Below are positions 7,954-14,534 of a DNA stretch of 15,729 bases, one piece after another. The notes beneath the pieces were generated by a model. That model made no database searches, was not told the DNA's origin, and saw only the letters and a list, made by a program, of their open reading frames with translations. A program made the position numbers and the translations under genes. This stretch comes from Streptomyces roseochromogenus subsp. oscitans DS 12.976 (GTDB taxonomy: Bacteria > Actinomycetota > Actinomycetes > Streptomycetales > Streptomycetaceae). Position 1 is the first letter of the stretch. Each line of letters starts with the position of its first letter. The stretch spans positions 911,081 to 926,809 of the forward strand of contig NZ_CM002285.1 of the NCBI RefSeq assembly GCF_000497445.1, given 5' to 3'.

Positions 7954-8011
7954 CAGGGAATCTGCACATTGAATACTCAATCAAGTCACTGGCGGCCAGG
8001 GATCTGCACAT
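7954..8011 (+). repeat. Direct repeat CAGGGA(A)TCTGCACAT, two copies 42 bp apart
   Basis: Copy 1 (7954-7969) is CAGGGAATCTGCACAT and copy 2 (7997-8011) is CAGGGATCTGCACAT, differing by one extra A. The shared TCTGCACAT cores are 42 bp apart, about four helical turns, so both would face the same side of the DNA. They bracket the A+T-rich island upstream of the peptide operon. Operator function is inferred. Confidence 0.55.
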
Positions 8012-8332
8012 CCGTGCGCCCCCGGGTACGCCTTTGGCGAGGAGTGCCGGATTCGCCGTGCCGCGGGCAAGGGACCGGACGCACCGATGCCGTGCCGCAT
8101 GTGAAGGAGTCGCCGACATGGCGTGCGCACGCCTGCACGGATGAACCCTTGCGTGACTCAAGTGCCCTGGTGAGAGCCCTGGTTGATTGGAAGCCCGCCC
8201 CGCCTGCGTGCTTTGATCCATCGCACCGCGGGGGTCGCGGCGGGCTCCCGGTGACGGGGGCTCGGCGCCCGCGGTCGGCGGCCGTCCGTCTGTCCCCAGA
8301 GGGGGCCGCTCCCCCCTTGTGAAATATCCATT

Positions 8333-8343
8333 AGGAAGGGAAG
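8333..8343 (+). promoter_or_regulatory. Ribosome binding site of the precursor peptide gene
   Basis: AGGAAGGGAAG lies 7-10 bases before ATG 8351, depending on which purine run pairs with 16S rRNA. It is the only strong site near this ATG. Confidence 0.7.
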
Positions 8344-8350
8344 TTCCACC

Positions 8351-8566
8351 ATGAACTCCACCCCCCAGGTTGAGACCGTCGAGATCTCGGACGCCGAGCT
8401 GGACAACGTTTCCGGCGGTCTGTCCCTGAACGCCCTCAACACCGTGACCGGTGCCGTCAACGGCGTCGCCCCGGTTTCCGGCCTGGCCAACACCGCCATC
8501 GGCACCGTCGAGGGTGTCACCGGCCTGAACGTCGCCCCCGTCACCAGCCTGGTCGCCGGTCTCTGA
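8351..8566 (+). CDS. Double-glycine leader precursor peptide of an NHLM/NHLP-type export system
   Basis: This 71-residue protein has a 23-residue acidic leader ending ISDAELDNVSGG, the pattern recognised by C39 peptidases, with cleavage expected after Gly23. The 48-residue core is rich in Val (9), Gly (7), Ala (7), Leu (7), Thr (6) and Asn (5). It has one charged residue (Glu31 of the core) and no Cys, Lys, Arg, His, Phe, Tyr or Trp. Two similar blocks, NTVTGAVNGV and NTAIGTVEGV, are followed by VAPVSGL and VAPVTSL, suggesting internal duplication. Without Cys it cannot form lanthionine. The strong ribosome binding site and the more frequent T-ending codons than in its neighbours suggest high expression. 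A hairpin separates it from the export genes, which match the transport needs of such a leader. The activity (bacteriocin, signal or structural peptide) is unknown; database labels such as lanthipeptide would rest on the leader only. Confidence 0.85.
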   Translation: MNSTPQVETVEISDAELDNVSGGLSLNALNTVTGAVNGVAPVSGLANTAIGTVEGVTGLNVAPVTSLVAGL

Positions 8567-8590
8567 TCGCACCTCGTTGCATCGGAAAGT

Positions 8591-8615
8591 CCCGGAGCCG
8601 TCCTGCGGCTCCGGG
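8591..8615 (+). terminator. Intercistronic hairpin, probable partial terminator or mRNA-stabilising stem
   Basis: A perfect 10-bp stem CCCGGAGCCG/CGGCTCCGGG with a 5-base loop TCCTG begins 24 bases after the peptide stop and ends 53 bases before the adaptor gene. There is no T-run. The position, between a small abundant product and its transporters, fits partial termination or 3'-end protection that yields more peptide than exporter mRNA. Confidence 0.65.
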
Positions 8616-8668
8616 GCTCTCGGGTGCCCTGAAACACCAGCGTCTCTCCCACAGGTGAGGGAAGTCCC

Positions 8669-9475
8669 GTGCAGTTCCGCCAACAGGCCCTCGCCAAGCT
8701 CCAGTCACCGGAAGAGCTCGACCTCCCGGTGCGGCTGGCCCGCCCCCAGGGCTGGCTCGCCCTCGGTGTCACCGTCGTCGTGATGGCGGCGGCCTCCGTC
8801 TGGGCGGTGACCGGTTCGGTCACGTCCACGGTGGGCGCACCGGCCATCCTCACGCACGGGCAGGGCAGCTATCTGCTGCAGAGCCCGGTGTCCGGCCAGG
8901 TCACGGCCGTCCTCGCGAAACAGGGCGAACAGCTCCCCGCCGGCGCCGCCGTGCTCAAGGTCCGTACGGCTCAGGGCGATGCGGTGGTCCGCACGGTCGC
9001 CGCGGGCCGGGTCACGGCGCTCGCCGCCACCATCGGGCAGATCATCCAGACCGGCACCAACGTCGCCGCCGTGGAGAAGGTCGCCCATGCCTCCGATCCG
9101 CTGTACGCGACCGTGTACGTGCCCGCCGAGAACGCCGCCGACATCCCGGCGCACGCCTCCGTGGACCTCACTGTCTCCTCGGTGCCGACGCAGACGTACG
9201 GCGTGCTGCGCGGCCAGGTGAAGTCGGTGGACCGCACCGCGCAGTCCGCCCAGTCGATCTCCGCGTTCCTCGGCGACAGCCAGCTCGGCCAGCAGTTCAC
9301 CAGCAAGGGCCGCCCGGTGGCCGTACTGGTCGCCCTCGACACGTCGGCGAGCACGCAGAGCGGGTACCGCTGGTCCACCACGGACGGGCCGCCGTTCCGG
9401 CTCGACTCCATGACCCTCGCCTCCGGTTCGATCAAGCTGGCCGACCAGCATCCCGTCGATTGGCTGCTCCCGTGA
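8669..9475 (+). CDS. HlyD-like membrane adaptor, NHLM/NHLP bacteriocin secretion protein
   Basis: The product has 268 residues. A short cytoplasmic N-terminus (1-28) is followed by one membrane helix (about 29-48), then an extracytoplasmic part with a lipoyl-like beta hairpin domain (SYLLQSPVSGQVTAVLAKQG... VLKVRT, then VVRTVAAGRVTALAATIGQIIQTG) and a beta-barrel region. It is shorter than Gram-negative HlyD proteins and lacks the long coiled coil that reaches an outer-membrane channel, as expected in a Gram-positive. GTG 8669 has GAGGGA about seven bases upstream. Its stop overlaps the start of the C39 exporter as GTGA, indicating translational coupling. In this family the protein joins the peptidase-ABC exporter and guides the peptide out of the membrane. 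Confidence 0.88.
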   Translation: MQFRQQALAKLQSPEELDLPVRLARPQGWLALGVTVVVMAAASVWAVTGSVTSTVGAPAILTHGQGSYLLQSPVSGQVTAVLAKQGEQLPAGAAVLKVRTAQGDAVVRTVAAGRVTALAATIGQIIQTGTNVAAVEKVAHASDPLYATVYVPAENAADIPAHASVDLTVSSVPTQTYGVLRGQVKSVDRTAQSAQSISAFLGDSQLGQQFTSKGRPVAVLVALDTSASTQSGYRWSTTDGPPFRLDSMTLASGSIKLADQHPVDWLLP

Positions 9476-11691
9476 CCACCACGCAGGAACGCGGCCGCAG
9501 ACGCGCCGCCCCCGCCAAGCGGCCGGTCCCCAAGCCCCGTGGCGGCACGGTCCGTACGCCCACCGTGCTGCAGATGGAGGCCGTCGAGTGCGGCGCCGCC
9601 TCCCTCGCCATGGTCCTCGGCCACTACGGCCGGCACATCCCACTGGAGGAGCTGCGGATCGCCTGCGGTGTCTCCCGCGACGGCTCGCGCGCCTCCAACC
9701 TGCTGAAAGCGGCGCGCAGTTACGGCCTGACCGCCAAGGGCATGCAGATGGATCTGGCCGCCCTCGCCGAGGTGCGGGCACCGGCCATCCTCTTCTGGGA
9801 GTTCAATCACTACGTCGTCTTCGACGGCATGGGCCGCCGCTTCGGCCGGCGGGGCGTGTTCATCAACGACCCCGCCAAGGGCCGCCGGTTCGTGCCGATG
9901 GAGGAGTTCGACGGCAGCTTCACCGGCGTGGTGCTCGTGCTGGAGCCGGGCGACGGCTTCACCAAGGGCGGCCGCAAGCCGGGCGTGCTCGGTGCGATGC
10001 CGGCCCGGCTGCGCGGCACCGCCGGCACCCTGCCCGCCGCCGTCCTGGCCAGCCTGCTGCTGGTCGCGGTCGGCGCGGCCGTGCCCGCACTGAGCCGCAC
10101 CTACATCGACAAGTTCCTCATCGGCGGCCAGACCTCCCTGCTGGGCGTGCTGTTCGCCTCGATGGGCACCTGCGTCCTGCTCACCCTGGTGCTGACCTGG
10201 CTGCAGCAGGCCAACCTGCTGCACGGCCGGATCATCTCCTCCACCCTCTCCAGCGCCCGCTTCCTGCGCCATCTGCTGCGGCTGCCGGTGACGTTCTTCG
10301 CCCAGCGCTCCCCCGCCGACCTGGTGCAGCGGCTGCAGTCCAACGACCAGGTCGCCGAGACCCTGGCCCGCGACCTCGCAGCGGCGGGTGTGGACGCGAT
10401 CGTCGTCGTGCTGTACGCCGTGCTGCTCTACACCTACGACCCGCAGCTGACGTTCGTCGGCATCGGCGTGGCCCTGCTCAACGTGGTCGCCATGCGGCTG
10501 GTCGTCCGGCTGCGCGCGACCCGTACGGCCAAGCTGCGCGCGGACACGGCACGGCTGACCAACACCTCGTACACCGGTCTGCAGCTGATCGAGACGATGA
10601 AGGCGACCGGCGGTGAGGACGGCTACTTCCGCAAGTGGGCCGGACAGCACGCCACCACGCTCGAAGAGCAGCAGCGGCTCGGGGTGCCGAGCGCCTGGCT
10701 GGGTGTGGTCGCGCCGACGCTCGCCACGTTCAACAGCGCTCTGATCCTGTGGATCGGCGGACTGCGCGCGGTCGAGGGCCATATCTCGGTGGGTCTGCTG
10801 GTCGCCTTCCAGGCGCTGGTCACCCGGTTCACCGCGCCGCTGACCCGGCTGAACGGCGTGGCGGGTCGCATCCAGGACTTCGCGGCCGACGTGGCCCGGC
10901 TGAAGGACGTGGAGAACTTCCAGGCCGACCCGCTCTACGCCCGTCGCGGCGGCGCCGACTCCACGCGCCGGCTGCAGGGGCACGTCGAGCTGGAGAACGT
11001 CACCTTCGGCTACAGCCCGCTGGACAAGCCGCTGCTGAGCGGCTTCGACCTGACCGTGGGACCGGGGCAGCAGGTGGCGCTGGTGGGCGGCTCCGGCAGC
11101 GGCAAGTCGACGGTGTCCCGGCTGATCTCGGGCCTGTACGCGCCGTGGGACGGGGTGATCCGCATCGACGGCCGCCGCCTGGAGGACATTCCGCGCGGCG
11201 CGCTCGCCGCCTCCGTCTCCTTCGTCGACCAGGACGTGTTCCTCTTCGAGGGCTCGGTCCGCGACAACGTGGCGCTGTGGGACCCGTCGATCCCGGACGA
11301 GGCCGTGGTGGACGCGCTGAAGGACGCGGCCCTGTACGACGTGGTGATGCGCCGCCCCGGCGGCATCCACAGCAAGGTCGAGCAGGACGGCCACAACTTC
11401 TCCGGCGGCCAGCGGCAACGGCTCGAAATCGCCCGGGCCCTGGTCCGACGGCCGAGCATTCTCGTCCTGGACGAGGTGACCAGCGCGCTGGACGCGGAGA
11501 CCGAGCTGGTCGTGATGGACAACCTGCGCCGGCGCGGCTGCGCCTGTGTGGTGATCGCGCACCGGCTGAGCACGGTCCGCGACAGCGACGAGATCGTGGT
11601 GCTGCAGCACGGCACGGTCGTGGAACGCGGGCGGCACGAGGAGCTGGTGGCGCACGGTGGTGCGTACGCCGCGCTGGTCAGGGAGCGATGA
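9472..11691 (+). CDS. C39 peptidase-permease-ATPase exporter, NHLM/NHLP type
   Basis: This 739-residue protein combines maturation and export. The N-terminal C39 peptidase (about 28-160) has Cys40 (VECGAAS), His113 (FNHYVV) and Asp133 (INDPAKG), the complete catalytic set for cutting after a double-glycine leader. The membrane domain spans about 180-460. The C-terminal ATPase (about 505-735) has Walker A GGSGSGKST (Lys545), signature FSGGQ (643-647), Walker B VLDE (Asp667, Glu668) and H-loop His697, all canonical. GTG 9472 overlaps the adaptor stop by four bases and is preferred to TTG 9460, which would lie further inside the upstream gene. The next ABC gene starts one base after its stop. 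It should process and export the 71-residue peptide encoded upstream. Peptidase and ATPase motifs are seen directly; the NHLM/NHLP subfamily call rests on the gene trio. Confidence 0.93.
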   Translation: MTTTQERGRRRAAPAKRPVPKPRGGTVRTPTVLQMEAVECGAASLAMVLGHYGRHIPLEELRIACGVSRDGSRASNLLKAARSYGLTAKGMQMDLAALAEVRAPAILFWEFNHYVVFDGMGRRFGRRGVFINDPAKGRRFVPMEEFDGSFTGVVLVLEPGDGFTKGGRKPGVLGAMPARLRGTAGTLPAAVLASLLLVAVGAAVPALSRTYIDKFLIGGQTSLLGVLFASMGTCVLLTLVLTWLQQANLLHGRIISSTLSSARFLRHLLRLPVTFFAQRSPADLVQRLQSNDQVAETLARDLAAAGVDAIVVVLYAVLLYTYDPQLTFVGIGVALLNVVAMRLVVRLRATRTAKLRADTARLTNTSYTGLQLIETMKATGGEDGYFRKWAGQHATTLEEQQRLGVPSAWLGVVAPTLATFNSALILWIGGLRAVEGHISVGLLVAFQALVTRFTAPLTRLNGVAGRIQDFAADVARLKDVENFQADPLYARRGGADSTRRLQGHVELENVTFGYSPLDKPLLSGFDLTVGPGQQVALVGGSGSGKSTVSRLISGLYAPWDGVIRIDGRRLEDIPRGALAASVSFVDQDVFLFEGSVRDNVALWDPSIPDEAVVDALKDAALYDVVMRRPGGIHSKVEQDGHNFSGGQRQRLEIARALVRRPSILVLDEVTSALDAETELVVMDNLRRRGCACVVIAHRLSTVRDSDEIVVLQHGTVVERGRHEELVAHGGAYAALVRER

Positions 11692-11692
11692 G

Positions 11693-14518
11693 ATGACGAC
11701 CGTTCAGGAGGGATACGAAGGCGACCTCGTGCTCGGCGCGCTGGGGTCCCTGGGCACCCGGATCGACTGCGCCGGTTTCAACCGCCTGGACCTGGAAAGC
11801 CCGCAGGTGCTGTGGCTGGTCGCGGCCGGCGCGCTGGACCTGTTCGCGGTGGACGCCGTCCAGCAGGGCCACTGGCACCACCTGGGCCGGCTGGAGGCGG
11901 GCGCACTGCTGCTCGGCCCGGTCGCCGGACCCCAGCACACCCTGGTGGCCCGCCCGGTCCGGGACTGCGTGGTGCACCGCGTCAGCCTGCGCGAGCTGTA
12001 CCAGCCCGCGAACACCGAGACCTGGTCGTACGACGAGTACGGCAACCCCCAGTACGTACCGCCCGCCACCAGCCCGCTGGAGTACGCGGTCGCGCTCGGC
12101 GTCGGCCGTGGCCTGTCCGTCCTGTTCCAGGCGCCGATGGCGGAGGAGCGGGCCACCGCGCCGACCGACGACGACGTGTTCTGGATGCAGGTGCCGCCGG
12201 GCAGCGTGCAGTACGGCGCGCTGTACGGCGCGGAGGCCGCCGCCGATCTGCTGATGGACCCGGCGCTGTGGCAGTCCATGGTCGACCAGCAGTACCGGCT
12301 GCTGACCGCGCTGGACCGGTGGATCGAGCAGCTGGAGCGCACCCACGAGACCCGCACGGCCGCCGGGATCAAGGCCGGTGAGGCGGTGCGTGCCCAGGCC
12401 GACCAGACACTGCTGGCCTCCATCGGCAAGCGCTCGGCCCGCCGGACGACGGCCGCCGACGCCGACGCCGGCTACGCGGCCTGCAAGCTGGTCGCCGAGG
12501 CGGCCGGGATCACCCTGGCGGAGCCCGCGCAGAGCGGCACCGAGAGCGAACGCCTCGACCCGGTCGAGCGCGTGGCGCTCGCCTCCCGGGTGCGCGCCCG
12601 GGCCGTACGGCTGCAGGGGCGCTGGTGGCGGGAGAACGTCGGCCCGCTGGTCGGGCACCGGGCGCTGTCCGGGGCGCCGGTCGCGCTGCTGTGGCGGCGC
12701 GGCGGCTATATGGCCGTCCATCCGGGCACCGGACGCGAGACGCCGATCGAGAAGGCGAACGCGGAGGAGTTCGAGCCGCGCGCGGTGATGTTCTACCGGC
12801 CGCTGCCCGACAAGGCGCTGACGCCGTTCGGCCTGCTGCGGTTCAGTCTCCAGGGCACCCGCGGTGACCTGGTCGGTCTGCTGCTCGCGGGCCTGGTGAC
12901 GGTGGCGATCGGCGCGCTGGTGCCGGTCGCGACGGGCAAGGTGCTCGGCGAGTACGTGCCGACGGCGCAGGAGGGCCTGATCGTCCAGGTGTGCCTGGCG
13001 GTGATGGTGAGCGGGGTGGTGGCGGCGGCGTTCACGCTGCTGGAGAACCTGTCCATCCTGCGCCTGGAGGGCCGGATCGAGGCCGCGCTGCAGCCCGCCG
13101 TGTGGGACCGGCTGCTCAGGCTGCCGACCCGGTTCTTCACCCAGCGCTCCACGGGTGAGCTGGCCAGTGCCGCCATGGGCATCAGCGCGATACGCCGGCT
13201 GCTGGCGGGCGTCGGCCCGGTGGTCGCGCAGTCCGTGACGGTCGGCGCGATGAACCTGGGCCTGCTGTTCTGGTACAGCCCGGCGATGGCCATGGCCGCG
13301 GTCGGCATGCTCGTCGTCATCGCGGCCGTGTTCCTCGGGCTGGGACTGTGGCAGGTGCGCTGGCAGCGGAAGCTGACGGTGCTCGGCAACAAGCTGAACA
13401 ACCAGGCCTTCCAGACCCTGCGCGGCCTGCCGAAGCTGCGGGTGGCGGCGGCCGAGAACTACGCCTACGCGGCCTGGGCGCGGGAGTTCGCGCGCAGCCG
13501 TGAGCTGCAGCAGAAGGTCGGCCGGATCAAGAACCTCACCACGGTGCTCGGCGGGATCTATCTGCCGGTGTGCACGCTGCTGATGTTCATGCTGCTCGCG
13601 GGCCCGGCGAAGGGCGCGATGTCGGCGGCGGACTTCCTCACCTTCAACACCTCGGTGACGATGGTGCTGACCTCGGTCACCCAGCTGACCGGCTCCTTCG
13701 TCTCCGCGGTGGCCGCGCTGCCGCTGTTCGAGGAGATCAAGCCGGTCTTCGAGGCGACGCCCGAGGTGCGGGAGGCGAGCACGCGGCCGGGCCCGCTGTC
13801 GGGTGCGCTGGAGACCCGCCGGCTCTCCTTCCGGTACGCCGACGACGGTCCGCTCGTCCTGGACGACGTGTCCTTCGCCGTACGGCCCGGTGAGTTCGTG
13901 GCGGTCGTCGGCCCGAGCGGCTGCGGCAAGTCCACGCTGCTCAGGTTGCTCATCGGCTTCGACAAGCCGGTCTCGGGCAGTGTCCTGTACGACGGCCAGG
14001 ACCTCGCGGCACTCGACCAGTCGGCCGTGCGCCGCCAGTGCGGGGTCGTGCTTCAGCACGCCCAGCCGTTCACCGGCTCCATCCTGGACGTCATCTGCGG
14101 CACCGAGCCGTACACGCCGGAGGAGGCGATGGCGGCGGCCGAGATGGCGGGGCTCGCGGAGGACATCAAGCGGATGCCGATGGGGCTGCACACCATCGTG
14201 GCGGGCAACGGCGCGATCTCCGGCGGTCAGCGGCAGCGCCTGATGATCGCCCAGGCCCTGATCCGGCGCCCGCGCATCCTGTTCTTCGACGAGGCCACCA
14301 GTGCCCTGGACAACGACACCCAGCGCATCGTCATCGAGAGCACCCGCAAGCTGAACGCCACCCGCGTCGTCATCGCGCACCGCCTGTCGACGGTCCTGGA
14401 CGCCGACCGGGTGATCGTGATGGAGGACGGCAAGGTCGTCCAGCACGGCACGCCGGCCGAGCTGCTCGCCGACACCACGGGCCGCCTGCACGAGCTGGTG
14501 CGCCGCCAGCTGACGTAG
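11693..14518 (+). CDS. Second NHLM/NHLP-type ABC exporter with sensor-like N-terminus and degenerate C39-like domain
   Basis: The product has 941 residues, about 200 longer than the neighbouring peptidase-exporter. The N-terminal 110 residues are beta-rich and resemble a cyclic-nucleotide-binding-like roll (VLWLVAAGALDLFAV... HHLGRLEAGALLLGPV). A mostly helical stretch follows to about 250, then a C39-like domain (about 255-375) that lacks the catalytic Cys and His: Cys264 is out of register, and the His region reads GGYMAVHPGTG. The membrane domain is about 385-690. The ATPase (about 705-940) has Lys746 in GPSGCGKST, ISGGQ at 842-846, Walker B FFDE (Asp866, Glu867) and His896. ATG 11693 follows the upstream stop by one base, with GGGAG seven bases before it. 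Second ABC proteins of this kind accompany C39 exporters in NHLM systems; a heterodimer or a peptide-holding role for the degenerate domain is inference. Confidence 0.9.
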   Translation: MTTVQEGYEGDLVLGALGSLGTRIDCAGFNRLDLESPQVLWLVAAGALDLFAVDAVQQGHWHHLGRLEAGALLLGPVAGPQHTLVARPVRDCVVHRVSLRELYQPANTETWSYDEYGNPQYVPPATSPLEYAVALGVGRGLSVLFQAPMAEERATAPTDDDVFWMQVPPGSVQYGALYGAEAAADLLMDPALWQSMVDQQYRLLTALDRWIEQLERTHETRTAAGIKAGEAVRAQADQTLLASIGKRSARRTTAADADAGYAACKLVAEAAGITLAEPAQSGTESERLDPVERVALASRVRARAVRLQGRWWRENVGPLVGHRALSGAPVALLWRRGGYMAVHPGTGRETPIEKANAEEFEPRAVMFYRPLPDKALTPFGLLRFSLQGTRGDLVGLLLAGLVTVAIGALVPVATGKVLGEYVPTAQEGLIVQVCLAVMVSGVVAAAFTLLENLSILRLEGRIEAALQPAVWDRLLRLPTRFFTQRSTGELASAAMGISAIRRLLAGVGPVVAQSVTVGAMNLGLLFWYSPAMAMAAVGMLVVIAAVFLGLGLWQVRWQRKLTVLGNKLNNQAFQTLRGLPKLRVAAAENYAYAAWAREFARSRELQQKVGRIKNLTTVLGGIYLPVCTLLMFMLLAGPAKGAMSAADFLTFNTSVTMVLTSVTQLTGSFVSAVAALPLFEEIKPVFEATPEVREASTRPGPLSGALETRRLSFRYADDGPLVLDDVSFAVRPGEFVAVVGPSGCGKSTLLRLLIGFDKPVSGSVLYDGQDLAALDQSAVRRQCGVVLQHAQPFTGSILDVICGTEPYTPEEAMAAAEMAGLAEDIKRMPMGLHTIVAGNGAISGGQRQRLMIAQALIRRPRILFFDEATSALDNDTQRIVIESTRKLNATRVVIAHRLSTVLDADRVIVMEDGKVVQHGTPAELLADTTGRLHELVRRQLT

Positions 14519-14534
14519 TCTCCGCCGGGAGCGC

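Larger units (their letters stand above)
7896..8350 (+). other. Long leader/regulatory region before the double-glycine peptide gene, 455 bp
   Basis: No gene is well supported here. Between 7943 and 7990 the base composition drops to an A+T-rich island, likely the promoter area, containing AATACT (7972-7977) and the near-palindrome TTGAATACTCAA (7969-7980). A direct repeat flanks it (separate entry). Further on are a 12-bp perfect palindrome GCGTGCGCACGC (8121-8132), a tiny open frame preceded by AAGGAG (8118-8144), and an inverted repeat GCGGCC/GGCCGC (8278-8283, 8304-8309) shortly before the ribosome binding site. If transcription begins at the island, the 5' untranslated region would be about 370 bases. 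Confidence 0.5.

Noticed and set aside
8009..8143. 9-bp inverted repeat CATCCGTGC / GCACGGATG in the leader region
   Set aside because: A 9-bp match between two places 118 bp apart is expected about once by chance in a G+C-rich gap of this size.
7969..8322. 117-codon open frame in the gap before the peptide gene
   Set aside because: It begins at a TTG inside the A+T-rich island without a ribosome binding site, and its product is Arg/Pro-rich with no recognisable domain.
8351..8566. Lanthipeptide precursor
   Set aside because: The leader resembles those of double-glycine lanthipeptides, but the core has no Cys and no lanthipeptide synthetase is nearby, so thioether rings cannot form. Dehydration of Ser/Thr by a distant enzyme is not excluded.
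8351..8566. Chaplin or rodlin surface protein
   Set aside because: Composition is Val/Gly/Asn-rich as in those proteins, but there is no Sec signal peptide and no chaplin motif, and the leader is of the double-glycine type.
8971..11655. 894-codon open frame on the minus strand opposite the adaptor and C39 exporter; similar long antisense frames at 11678-14632 and 3336-5345
   Set aside because: They are antisense to genes with complete catalytic motifs, are rich in Arg, His, Gln and Gly, and show no domain. They are by-products of high third-position GC.
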